DNA of 64,000 bases from Membranipora membranacea (Eukaryota > Bryozoa > Gymnolaemata > Cheilostomatida > Membraniporidae), in contig OU612069.1 of NCBI GenBank assembly GCA_914767715.1, forward strand, positions 17,543,387 to 17,607,386, written 5' to 3'. This document shows positions 34,201 through 46,841 of the stretch, in pieces. The notes under the pieces are model-generated. The model saw only the letters and a list, made by a program, of their open reading frames with translations. It made no database searches and was not told the DNA's origin. Numbering within the stretch: the stretch's first letter is position 1; each line of letters opens with the position of its first letter. Made by a program: the position numbers and the translations under genes.

Positions 34201-35610
34201 TAACATGCATTGGCTTCTGGGTAGACTTATCAAGACGTTACAAGACTAATTTGTGTGAAACATAAGCCCCTTGCAACTCTGTGTCTACCCTCTCTCATTG
34301 TGGTCGGAAACCAACTTTGGTATCAGTCAGTGTCAATTCGTATTTTACAAGGGCATTATTTGAGATACACCAAGACAAATTCCAGGAGTGGAACTCTATT
34401 AATATATACTAACAGGTAGTAGGGATGGATCTATAGTCGATTCATGCTCCAACAATAAGAACACATATCTGTGATAACCAGTGCCTCTCAGAGGTATGGC
34501 TTGCAGATACTCTGTGCTGCTTCCACTAGACACACCCTCGTTGCGGCTCATGTTCACTGAAATGAAAAACAACAAATATCATTTTTTTTAAATTAGCTAC
34601 ACATAACTAAGTGATAATGCACACATTAGTATGTTGTCTACTATGAAGGTACATGACACAATTACATTAGGTAGACACTGTATGGATATACAGCATGAAA
34701 ATACACAGGTATGAAACGATCACTCTGGCCGACAAACTAGAAGAGAATTCGACACATTTGACTGCATGGAAAAAGATATATTCTTAGAACGGTGCTTACA
34801 AAACAATATACATATACAAATACCATGATAGTTATTGGCGAGAATATCGTTGTTGTAAATGCGTCAGGTTAATTCTTTTTTTTTTAAATGTGCAGCTTGC
34901 TAAGACCTAAATCAACCAAATATAAAAGGCTGTTGACTATGAGAGAACGTTTAGTAAACAGCTTATTACTTACAACATGACCAGTGTAGGTATTCTCCGC
35001 GGTCATCGCTGAGATGGCCATCGAGATTGATCATGAGCACGCTGTATGACTTATCTTCCTTGCCATCATAAGATACTAACGGTGGCCCTGATGTGTCTTC
35101 AGCTGCTATGAAGTTACCTCTAAACACTGGTAAGACCTCCTCCTCATTGAGACTGTATGCTACTTTAAATCCAAGATCAGGATTTGGATAGAAAATCACA
35201 TTGTCTTGAAAAAGATCAGTGAAGATGTTGTAATGTTTGAGAATATCTAAGGCTTGCCCTGAGCTTTGTTTCTTTGAATAGGCTTCTTGTACTTCGCCCA
35301 ATGGGATCTTTACTAAACCATCAAACTTTGCACAAGAAGAAAACTTGGATTTTGCACGAGTTGCCCTAGTTGAAGTGGTTGAGAGCTGACTTTGAATCTC
35401 AGAAAGAGGATAACCAACAACCTTTGGAAGACACTCTTCTTGCTGGTGTTGTTTTACTTTTTCTGAGAAAGTTCCTCGGACTTGAAGGTTCTCCAGTTCA
35501 TCATCAGGATCTATACGCATAAATCTTTTGCTGCAAACAGTTGGTAAAGGATTGTTAGCCACTTTTCTAACAAGAGAAGATCTCAGCACATTTTTGCACA
35601 AAAATGCCAT
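31249..35610 (-). CDS. MRPL38: Mitochondrial large-subunit ribosomal protein mL38 (PEBP-like)
   Basis: Five exons on the minus strand: 35610-34974, 34556-34414, 32966-32819, 32071-31984 and 31483-31249, all GT-AG with matching phases (1,0,1,2), giving 1251 bp and 416 residues. The start has a mitochondrial presequence (basic, amphipathic MAFLCKNVLRSSLVRKV). The C-terminal half is the phosphatidylethanolamine-binding-protein fold typical of mL38: LPVFRGNF, LMINLDGHL, EYLHW, RGTGYHRYVFLLL, GVQFFQCEWD and the end PAYEFCYPPT...YLDKYRD. It is a structural protein of the mitochondrial ribosome, acting in the matrix. It is slightly longer than the vertebrate protein (about 380), mostly through a longer N-terminal half and a C-terminal extension. 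A single complete copy with no lesions. Confidence 0.96.
32197..32445 (+). mobile_element. tRNA-derived SINE, copy 3
   Basis: The best preserved copy, with A box GTGGCTCAGTTGG and B box GGGTTCGAATCCCAC. A CACGCAAGTG hairpin replaces a normal anticodon arm, and a ~170-bp body with a GCGGCCTCGCC box ends in ATTTTAATCAACC. It lies in an intron of MRPL38, antisense to the gene. Confidence 0.88.
33211..33749. mobile_element. Foldback element with ~130-bp inverted repeats and TTAA ends
   Basis: The left arm 33211-33345 and right arm 33622-33749 are about 95% identical as inverted repeats and start TTAAAGACTTTGTTTGAGG. TTAA at both outer edges would fit a piggyBac-type target site, though it is also part of the symmetric ends. 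The centre holds a tRNA-like sequence at 33416-33484. It lies in an intron of MRPL38. Confidence 0.85.
33416..33484 (+). other. tRNA-like sequence (RNA polymerase III A and B boxes)
   Basis: An A-box-like GTGGCGTGATGG and a perfect B box GGGTTCGAATCCC are spaced as in a tRNA. The acceptor ends do not pair well and the anticodon arm is irregular, so I do not call a functional tRNA. It differs from the SINE family above. Confidence 0.6.
34020..34125 (+). repeat. Interspersed repeat fragment shared with 23955-24100
   Basis: Partner of the fragment at 23955. It lies in the MRPL38 intron between exons 2 and 3. Confidence 0.55.
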
Positions 35611-36064
35611 GTTGTAGTTTGAGTTCTTATTTTAAGTGGGCAATTAAAGATGAGGCGTCCCAGTTTTACCTCTTAATTCATGTAAGGTAATATTACAGAC
35701 GCTGGCTAGGTCAAGGCAACAGGAAACTAAAGATCCATAAATGACTAGTGGGGCGACCCGTTTACTGAAAAGAAAATAGGGCTTCCAATTTTGACTAAAC
35801 TTCGAGTTGTCTACCTTTGCTATGTTTTGATTGGTGTTAGTATAGAAGAGGGTGTGGCTAATTTTTTCATGTGCTGAGCAAAAATTTGTAGAGTTGACTT
35901 GACCATATGTACACAAGCTAACTTAATAATAACCCTACCTTTCCATTCAATTGTGTTGAACTAGTGTACAAGGAGTACCTAGTGAAAGTTATACTGTAAG
36001 GAGTACACATTCCAAATTCTACAGACACCATAGGATTGAGACAAACTACAGGGATTACCAGCGA

Positions 36065-36065
<1 letters not shown>

Positions 36066-36120
<55 letters not shown>
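36066..36120. repeat. (TA)n microsatellite
   Basis: About 55 bases of uninterrupted TA, about 450 bp upstream of the MRPL38 start codon. Confidence 0.97.
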
Positions 36121-36122
<2 letters not shown>

Positions 36123-39100
36123 TAGTAGTTTGCTTGTTTTGTTAAGCTAGTCGAGGAGTGGTGGATTACTACAACAAAATACTTTTATTAAAAATAAGGA
36201 ATAAGGAGTTCGTGTCTTCTGAGTATCAGTATAGTGAATAAAAGGATCGCATAGCCTAAGGATTATTATATATCTATCTATTCCATCTTGGAAGCATACC
36301 ATCAACCCAAAGTAAGTAACACCAACTGTGAACCAAGAAGCAATTGAATCATCATCTTCTTCGCTTCAAATTGTCACTGTGTTGTCAAAGCCTGCTTGTT
36401 CATTGAATGGGTTTGGTAAAGGAGAAAGTGAGTTGTTCTGATGGTCTGCATCATCTCTGGTAGTAATTTCAATATTCTCATCTTCCAGGTTAATACTTTC
36501 TCTACTTAATTGGCCTATCCACAGCATATCTTTCCCTACCTGTAATATCTAGTTGTCGCTAGCTGCTGTCAAATTGTTCAGAGCACTGAATTATATTCTT
36601 CTCATATGAAGTTCAATGGTTCAGAGATAATGAAATTGGCCTGGTGCAGGTAATAGAAATGATCTCCCAGTTCCCCTGAATTGTGAGTGCCTTGGCTTTG
36701 TTGATTGCTACACTGGGTTTCATTTGTTTGTTTGCTATATTGGACTGGGAATGAAGTGTGTCATATTATACAAAATGAAAAGTGAATGAAACTAATTCTG
36801 TCAACGTATTAGTTATTTTGGAACCTGGTTTGTCGCTTCGCGTCAGGCCTACAGCCTTTGGCGTGCTGCTGCTGATTTTCAGAGGCTAAACAAAATAGAA
36901 AAAATGCCACATGGTTTTGATTTGGTTGATTGGGCGATTAATTCCACATTTTCCTCTATCTATGAATCTGAATGATGAATCAAAGCGCTGTTGTTATGCT
37001 CGCAATCAAAAAGGTACCAATAAAATAGGCCTACCTGTGCCGTTCACCTTGCTTATTGACATTACACGAGCAATGACATTTCGATCTGGGGATGATTGCT
37101 ATAATTATTGCTCACTGATATACCAGGCCTAATGATAATAATGATCTGATAGGTCATCATCAAGTCTATCATACAAGGTAGGTCTAAACATTACTCTACG
37201 TGGCAGAATGAACTTCTATTCATTCGCCTGTCCAGTAGAGGTGTTCTGTTTTGTAAGTGTTGTGGTCAGGTTCTCACCAAAGTTTGATATGAAGCAAGGC
37301 CAGCAGGATTGATGAGCAATACAAACATTAGTGAGGAATGGTAACAGTAATTTATTACCTTCAAAAATTTGTTCAAGGCGATGGTCAATTTTTGTTGTAG
37401 CTCGATATCATATTTCTATCCTTTCGCCCCAATTCAAATAGCCTGTTCTCAATTTTCAGCCAGATTGGGTTTTGTGGACAATTATTGTTTGCTCTGTAGC
37501 TCTTTTTTTTGCTTTGTATGTTTGACTTTGTGAGGTAGTCTTATGCTTTATTTGAATTTGAATAGGGCCATAATTTATTTACCCCTTTTGGTGTTTTTCT
37601 TAACATTTAGCTGTGAAAATAACAACTGCTATGTGAAGTTTTTAAAAATAGCAAAACTCCAGTTCATGAACTGTGTGCATGAATAGATATTATCGGTGCT
37701 GAGGAATTGTCCAACTCACTTTTGCAAAGGATCCAAAATGGGCGTGATAGGCTTCACAAAAAAAAACAAGAATCATACTGGGAACCTGTTGCAAGTTGGT
37801 AATATCATGAAAAATTCTGCAAATGTCTTCCATTTCCAGTCCCGTGGTTAAAGTACAAGACCAACAATACTTGAAATACTTTGGGAGACAGACATTCAAG
37901 AATACTGCTCAAGTCTAAGGAAACTCGGGCTATCAAGTTGATAACCAATGTTTTTATGTTCTATAAGTGCACTTGGGGCAACCTGTCAAGCATCTTGCTC
38001 CACATGCCACCTCTGTAATCACCTTGCAGTCCTCCATCTTACATATTGCACCCATTATAATAAGGTCTCTAGTTATAGGTCACAGTCAACTCCATTAAGT
38101 TTCTTCATTCATGAAACTAGGCTATTGCTTCACCACTTCCGACTGTGATCAATTGGATATTATGACTGCAATGAATAGGATGACACCAGGTATCAAGTGC
38201 TTTTCTTTTGGCAGGTGTAGCGTTAGCCCACCCTATATCTTTAACATCAATATGAAATGTAGCTAGCATTTTTTGTTGTTTAGTTTGCCTAACCTCGGTT
38301 TACTTTTGTCTTCTCATGGAGCCTATTGATTGATTTTTGGATTGGTTTGTAAACGTTGGTTTTGGTATATTATTGTTTTTGTGGCAGCTTGTTTGCTCAG
38401 GACTGGTCGGTATGCATGTCATAGTCCCAAAAAACAACTAGAATGATTTGATGGTTCTGTGGTTTGATTAGACAAAACACATTTCAAACACAAAAATAGA
38501 AGATCTGGTTTCGTTATTAGCTGTGACATTTCAGTCTGGTCGAAGTAGGTAGGCCTGTGGTGCTATGGAAGTAGGTATGGTGTTATGATGGTGAATATCT
38601 AGCTTAGAAACTAGTTTCCCACCAGCAGGGGTATGATCTGTCTGAGCCAGGATGACATAACACTCTGAAAATGTGTATGAATGCAATTTGCCTTGACCAG
38701 CAGCCCCTGAATGCCGATCTTCATCTTCAATTCTAATTAAACATAGTAAATTAGTTTACAGCACCCATTAGTAATGATGGCCCAATCAGTCTTAATATAT
38801 CATTGCAATGATCAACAAAATTAGCTCCTATGTTCGTTCATATTACAGTCATAAACATTTATGCTCTTTATTACAGCCATGCTATAAAGTAAAACTTATA
38901 TATCGAGGGGGATAAGTTTGTCTAAGAAAGGCTTTCAGACATTCATCTAAACACATGAGATGTCAGATAGTTTACTACAATGGATTTGTCTAATGTAAGA
39001 CCAGACTAGGCAATAATACAATTTATTTATCACGGAATTTGTTAATGGGTATGCACTGGGGTTCCTCGTGGTATATGATATTCATTGTTATAAAGCTCCT

Positions 39101-42100
39101 GCCCATAATTGAATGGCAAGGTCTGCTATTGTTGGACAAATGGTCAAAGCCTGTCTGAGTACCTGGATTGCGAATTCAAGTTTGGATTTTTTAGCATTAT
39201 CTGAAACATAGGCTTATCTAAAGCCTTCAAATACCTGATACTCTACCAGGTGTTAAACTGCCAAATGTATTACATTATGATTTTAGCCTGTGCACACTAG
39301 CCTTGTCACCCAGCTACTTTTTTGTTTTGGTAGCCGCGTTATGAGACTAGGTGCACGCCAAAGTTTTTTGATAGACCTAATATACTATAGATCATAATTT
39401 TGAATGAAGTCTAGAAATATGGGTTTGCCCACCGGTAGAACCCCAAACTTCCAAAAGCATATCGTGCTATAGTTCGAAAGCAGTACATCACTGCTGACAG
39501 GCATTGGATCCTTGAAACACCTGTGAGCCTAGTCGGTCTTAATGCCCAGGGTAGGCCCTTATTTTGCTTGTGAGTTGTAGTAAACTTTGAAATCAATATA
39601 GCTTGGCATACGGCTTCAGTTTGCAAAGCCAATGAAAGGGAATCAATGTCAGTGTGTAGGCTCGATACAACAGTTGTAAACTGTTTCCTAGCTTGCAATG
39701 ACGCCTGACTATTTTTGTAGCCTGTTTGTGATTGTGTATTGAGATCAGCTACTAGAGTTAATTCAATGTTTTTCATAAACAATCTACTAATTTATTTGGA
39801 CTGTTATGGTGAACTGATATTGATAGATAAACAAAGCTATCCTTGAGGGCCTTGTAATCTAATAGATATGACAAATTTGTCACAGGAATCGATGAATGAA
39901 TTCTCAATGAATGGCAACTGGCATGATAATATGTGAGGTATGATTGACAAGGAATGTAAAGTGCTTGCATACACTTGGGAGCTAGTAGGAAAATTAGGTA
40001 CTAAGTTTTTGTTCCCCATCAACAAACCCAACTTCACTGGGAAATAAGAGTGGGTTTACTGTAATCATAGAGGAAATAGATTTGAGATATTTGGTGTTGT
40101 AAGCATTGATATGAATTCATATTATATATATCAGTGGTTGTAAGTCCTAGGTAAGCTTTCTATGTTGAAGATTAATTTGATGTGTCTAGAAATAGTCTCA
40201 GTAGGCGTCTGTCAAAGCGGTGGTACTTTTCTCATTTTTATGAGACTGAACGCAAATTGGTTTGTTGACCGCAGTGCTTTGAAAGAGGCCCCCTTGTGCG
40301 TTTTCTGCTAACAAAACCAACAAATTTGGGTATTGTGTTCACAAATGTAAAACAAAAGACTCAAGGAAAACAAAACATAGATGAAAGCTATTTTATATTG
40401 TTGTTCAGTGATTAATTTTATGGTCCTGTGGTTTGATAATTATCATTATCACGAAGCTAGGTGTACCACCTATACAACATAGAGTCATAAAACCTGAAAT
40501 TTCCGACATTAGATAGCTAACAGCTCACTGACCAATGCTGTAGAGTGAATTTTGATTCTGTTAAAAAAATAAAAACTCTATCAAAATGAGATGAAAAAGA
40601 GGGTGATTGAGTGATTGACAGCGGCATGACTAGCGTTGATTATTTCATCGTTGTCAAGTGCATTAGGCCTTCAAGATGCTGTGCGAAAGTTTGCAAATTA
40701 TCCAATTTTCCTCAAACTATTTACATTTTGTACCCTTGGGATTTCATTACTGGGGGGATTAGTGTGGGATTTTGGGCCAGGTTTGTCATGCGAGAAACTA
40801 ATCAAGGTTTTAGCAGATAACTCAGATTGCCCGGATTGATAGACTTTCTTTCATCACTCGCCGGACTGATCCTCAGATCCTCAACGACTTGAAGATGCTT
40901 TTGATGAGTTTTGAGAAAACTTGGGGATAAAATCTAATCAATTTCACTCGGTACAAAAGATATGTTTGCTCGACCCTAATGACCCGTGAATTATGATGCT
41001 TCTCAATTTCACAGCAGCTTTTGTTGAGGATGCTCAATCGGATAGTCGAAGGCTTCTTGAGTCGGTCCCGGCAAAGTATCACATCTGCTGTGTAATCTGT
41101 TTGATCGTTGCTCAGAAGTTGCCGAGTTGTAGAAATGGCCGCTGTCTGTTCAGTAGTATTAATCTGTGGCTACGCACGCCGTGTTTTCCATAGGATTTGG
41201 GCACTTTTAGTACGGCCAGTTGCATAGGATAAATTGTAAAACTCCTGGATCGCTTGATGTGATAGGCCGATGCATGTGTGGCTGTAGACCTGTCAGAGGT
41301 TGTATTGATGTAGCAATATCTATTACCATCACAAGGTGGAATATTAAGCTGACAGGCCTATATTGATGGGTGAATACTGGATAGACATTTGAATCGCTTG
41401 GAATTTCTAAACTACATTCTTCTTGGCAATTTGACATTTTCCCATGTAATAATTTGTCTATTGAACAGGTAGCAGGCAGGCAGGCTGTGAAGAGGCAAAC
41501 TGAATGAATGGTTTAATTTCATTCACCAGCAGTGGTTTGTAAACTTAATCAAAACTAGTGCAGTGGTTTTTAACTCTGTTTTCTGTCTTTCATTGGCAAA
41601 AACATGTTGGACAAAGGCCTGTGTGTGTGTTGGATATAAAGTTAGTTGGGTAGATTTGTGGTTCCCATTGATCTGACAACCAAACCACCACTAAGGAAAT
41701 TACATCATGTGGCAAAATGGCCAGGAATTTTTATGGGTGGTTAAGTGCGGTGCTGGTTACCTTGCTAGCTGATATGAAGCCACATTTACTGGTTTAAAAA
41801 TGTTTATCAAAAGTTTGTAAGCCAGAGAAAGTACTGAAAGCATTCAATCCATTATTTCAACAAGCTAATAACTGATCATGAAATTTTAAGTGGCTGTCTT
41901 GAATTGCGACCCATTGGGACTGAATAAATTTGAGACCAGTGCCCCTTATTTGAGATCAAGTAGAGGCTGCAACTTCTAGATTTTCTTTGAGTTGAACTGT
42001 AGAACTTTCGGCTCTCTCAGTCCCCAGAGGTCAATATTTGCCTCACTCCACAAAGGTTTTATGTAGAAGTATTTGCATTTTGGATTAATTTTGTTTGTTC

Positions 42101-45100
42101 AAAGATACGATTTGATCCCCATTGAAGAAAAGGTGTTGGATTGCCTCCCAAAACTGACCCACTGTTTCCTAAGGACACCAAATAAAGTTAAGTTTCAAGA
42201 TGGTCTGATTCATTTTCACTGCACTAGAAACGATACACCCTCCAAAAGATTTAAGGTTGGGGAAGGCGCATATTGTCTCCAAAAGGATGACTGAGGGGTA
42301 AGATTTCAAGTACTGAGTCATCCCTTTCCACTTCAACTTTTCTTTCCACTAAGTTCATCTCTGAGGAAATGAAACTGTTACATAGTGCTTATTCCATGCA
42401 TACCAACAATCATGACTTGTTTGAATTGAATAAGATGAGAAAAATAGTCTTATTATGTGGGTTACATTTGCAGTATTTGATTTGTTAGAACAATTTTGAC
42501 AGTTTGAGAAATTTTTGAAAATACCATAAAAACCAGCTATACAAAGCACTAAGCAAATCGAAGGCGTTAAGTTATTTTGAGGAAAATGAAAATAGTCATT
42601 TTTGGGAAGTGATAGCCATGCCCTGTTGGGATGGTGACATCATCAGTTCTCTGCCTACTAATTTCTTTAGTACACAGCTAGTATGAACTAACGACACAAA
42701 GGGTACCTACTGGTTTTTCTCTCCCAAATCCCAGCAGTATCCAGATTGAGTCCTTTTGTTAGGGCTCAGAGCATACTGTGTAAACAGGCTACTGTCTGAA
42801 TAGTTGGTTTCATTACTTTCAAGTGCACAAGGGACAAATTGGGGCCTAGTGGTTGAATAGCCCCTCATTAAACAATAATTATGTATATTTATGGTTGTGC
42901 TTATTGGCATGTCAAATTCTCATTATTGCCAGCTTGACAATAGCTACTAGACTCCTTGAAAGATACTTTCAGGCCAGCTTCGTTGACAAAAGACTCCTTG
43001 TTATTCTGTTGGCTTAGTGGTTGTCAAACTAAAATAATGTGTTTGTCAAGAAGTGTGTATTAGGGGTTTCTATGCTTTATCTGTAGCACTGATCTTAGAT
43101 ATACTTTGTAAGCAAACAGAGTGGTTTAAAGAGGGTTTGATTGTGGAAAGGTCTTTGGTATTGTCCTTTAAACCTAAACAGTTTGTTGACAAAAACCTTG
43201 GTGGGTTTAATCAACTTAAAGAATGAGAGATTGGTCACTGAATGTTATTCACATGTGAAAATTTGGGCCTTCTCAAGTTTTGGCATTGGAGGGATGATTC
43301 CGTTAGCGTTATTGCTGGTCTTTGTCTCTCTTCTTTATTGCTTTTGAGAGGGTTTCATCTCAAGTTTTAGACACATATACTGGGGCAGGCTTTCCGGTTC
43401 CTGCAAGCTTGCAGATTAGTCTTGCAGGTTTTAGCCATCCACTAATAGGCCCAGAATATTAGACCTATGCCATTAAAGGTAAGACCCTGACACATTTAGC
43501 TTCTATTCAGTTTGGGCGATAGCCTCTTTACTTTAGACAGACCCCATACAAGTGTAGCTTATTTTGCCAGTGTCTTATATGATAGCCTCTTCTGTTGACA
43601 TGTTATCTTTGGAAACCTTAGTGATGCCTATGTTATCAAAGATACTAAATATATTATTGATGGGTTCGTTGGTGCATAGTTAAACACAGAGGGGTGCTCA
43701 TTAAAATTCATCCTTGCCTGTCGGTACTCGACATGCCTGCCACTTTGAGATAAACGTGTCATTGGGAATGATGATATCAATTAGCAGAGTCAGTTGAATG
43801 CCCGGTCACATCGATGAATGCATGGAGAATTACCAGTGAACGTTAGGTAATTGATCGTCTGCCACTCACCTAAATGAATGAAGTTTGGTTGGTAATACAG
43901 TGATTGGTAGTCCGTAGATGTGTAAATGTTAGCTAGAGTTTAGTTTTGCCCGTCTAGGGCTGAGTGAATAAATCTTAGCTAGCTCTTACTTTTGGCTAGC
44001 GGAGGTGGAAGTCTTAAAAAAGTAAAAAGAGAGAGCGAATGTCAGCTAGCTTTGAATTTGGCGAATTTTTCTTCTTACAAATACTTAACGCTGGTGAAGA
44101 AACCATTTTGCCTCTTCTGCCGTTGCTTCATTGTGGCCAAAGGTTCGGAGCAGTGAGTGAAATGGATCTACTCAGATATATAAAGTTACGTAGGATTTCA
44201 TAATTAAGGTGCTCATGATTATCCTTTTGTGAGAGTCCTTGTAAAAGGGCGTTGGTTTTGCCTGAGTTGAAAGTTGAATGAACAATGCAGTGGGCAAACT
44301 CTGTAATTATCACTGATACTGCCTTGTATAAGTTATTAATTTAAATGCTCAGTCAGGCATTAGATATCATATAGGAAGGATTTTCTACAGCCAAACCTGC
44401 CATGGCCAATGGCTCAGTGTACTAGCTATGAGGAATCATTTTTTTTTGTAATCCAGTGTTTTAAATCCCTTATGAATTTGACAGACACAGTCGGTGAATA
44501 ATTTTGATGGATTTGAATAAATTGCATGACAAAGTATCGTTGTGAAACAACACAAAGCGCTTATTATTAAGAGGATCTTGTGTTCCACGTCAATGTTTTT
44601 ATGTTATTTCGAGTGGATCGCTTATCTTGGACGTTTCTAGGATGACAATGTCTGTAGTGTCAGTGTCGTATTAGTCTGCTGATTCGGAAATGATGGCGAG
44701 TCTTATCATCCAAGATAAACTCATTTTATCACCTTCAAATGGTGATAAATATAGTTATATTGCTCCGAAATGACTCATTGAAGACTTTCCGAAACTTGCT
44801 CTTCATCTGAACTTAACATCAATTTTCTGTAGCAAGCTTCCCTTCTTTTGGTTTCAGGTCCTACCCCCTCACCTTTTAATGCCCCTTTGCCAAGGAAATT
44901 GACTGTTATAAGACTGACTTTTCTGAGTGTACCAGGACGTTTTACGTCATTGCGTCTGAGGTGTATTTGTATTACACTCTTGTTTTGGCAGTACTCAGAA
45001 TATCATTGTGACAGGTTTTAAATTGCTCACAATTCACAACAACAGCAGATAACTGGATTGTTATGATTGGCCTGTTGGAACAAAAACCTGACTTAGATGT

Positions 45101-46706
45101 CTGATAAGATTCATGATTCACCATCGCTAAGATACCATGAGTCTTTCCACAGTCCTGTCTGAGCTGGTTTTACGTCTTACCACCTTTTAGGCCATTGGTT
45201 GGGTTCATTCATTGATTTAAATCTAATCTATAATTTAACATTTTTGTGGTTTTCTGGTGTTTCCAGTCCAATGAGTTATTCTATTTAGACTCAGGAGGAT
45301 TAATAGGGCTTGAATCCTATTTGCTCATTCAACCTCAACAATTAGCATTCTAGTTAACAGACCCCATATTGACTGCCATGGAAAAAGAGACATTGTTGAA
45401 TTCATTGTTTGAGATCGGTAATTATCCAAATTAATGCTTTGTGACTGCGTCACTCTTTGCCAGGGTGTCACTTGAAAACAACTCAGGTGACCTTGCTCAG
45501 GTAGCTTTAGCACACTAGGACCACCAAAGTTGGACAGATTCACCATTATATCAGGCATGAATAATCTGCAGTTCAACTTAGTCCAAGTTTAGCTCTCCCT
45601 AATAGGGCTGTTTCACCTGTTCTGAATGCATTAATAATGGTAGGCCTATATGAATCACTTGTAGGTGAATGATTGTTGAATAGGGTATAGGCTACTTCAA
45701 TAATTGTCACTCAAGTGTTCTATTATGGAACTGATTTTATTTTGATGTGGTGTTGTTTTTTTGCCTTTGAAAAGAAAGTAAATGCACTTAGCTATGGGGC
45801 TTTTATCAAAGCCCTGGCACAATAATCTAGCTTGTTACTGTAGCCATTGGTGTTAGACAATTTCATATAAGCCTTTTGTCCCATTGTGTTTGTGTGTGAT
45901 GTAAGCTTATAGCTAAATTTGTATTAGCTGAATGAAGCTCGGTGCCTGTAGTGGTTGTTCATGGCAATATGGCTGACTTTTGAAGTCGGTGGCCAGTTAT
46001 TCATTCTGCACTTGGTAAATGAGCCATGGGAAAATGGCAGAATTAACCAAGAGGCTAGCTGGAAGATTGGTTTGTCATATAAACAACATTTTGTTCACAT
46101 CAGCGGCTCAACAGGCCAACATATTATAGGCCTTTAATAAAAGTAATCGCGGCTATTTGATGTTCTACATAGATGTGCTGATTGCAATTGAGTTGATTGT
46201 CAAACTTTTGCCTGAGGCCATCTTGTATATGACCTTATAAATGGTGTTTGTGTTTGTATTCATTTACGAGATTGAGCAGAAATCTACTTCAGATGACAGC
46301 CGTGTATCTATTTTTGTTCGGTGTTGCGTCTATCATCAGATGGATTGAATACATACCCTCAAGGGGCTCGATAGAATCACTACATGCCCCGCCGTAACTT
46401 GATGCCTGCACTTGAGTGAGCGCTTTTGTGAGTGACAATTGCTCATTTCCCACAAGGCTTTCTCTGTTGCAGTGCTTTCTATTTTGTATTGAATTGTTTG
46501 CAACCTGGTGAACTTTTGTGTTCACTACATAAACATATGAATACTTTGTATGAGTGTTTGTGGTTCTCTATTTCTCAGAACTGACTTGGTAATTTGAACT
46601 TGCTGTGATCAGGGAGAGTGGAAGGATTCCATTCTGCTGTGATACACCATTATTTTGACCGTATCCGTGAAGCAAATATTAACTACTCTATCTTTTCTCT
46701 TTGCAG
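36121..46706. other. Long stretch without recognisable coding sequence, likely 5' region of the cadherin gene
   Basis: No open frame in this 10.6 kb looks like a protein I know, and no mobile-element protein is visible. The plus strand appears richer in T and G than in A and C over much of it, which would fit the sense strand of a long first intron. The first cadherin exon with coding sequence begins with an acceptor at 46706, so at least one untranslated exon and the promoter must lie upstream, somewhere here. The only repeat I can name is the fragment at 41162-41228. Confidence 0.5.
41162..41228 (+). repeat. Interspersed repeat fragment, copy 3
   Basis: It matches 5150-5225 and 16395-16465 through CTGTGGCTACGCACGCCGTG, TTTTCCATAGGATT, and a GGGCACTTTT box followed by TACGGCCAG. 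Confidence 0.75.
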
Positions 46707-46841
46707 GCTTTAGTTTGCCCTTTACAACTGTAAGAAAGAGGACTTGGCAAGGAGAATACAGTATGGATGAGCAACAGAAAAACTAGAAACACGAACTAAA
46801 TATATACACTCGTCCTTCAAGAAAACTTCTGGGAAAACCCC
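46707..46841 (+). promoter_or_regulatory. 5' UTR part of the first coding exon of the FAT-like gene
   Basis: A CTCTTTGCAG acceptor ends at 46706. The 135 bases that follow are not open in the coding frame and lead to two ATGs in tandem (46842 and 46845) in an ACCCC context. Confidence 0.65.

Noticed and set aside
41993-42294. Possible exon near 42073-42294
   Set aside because: Open for 73 codons but without a convincing acceptor, domain or conserved character.
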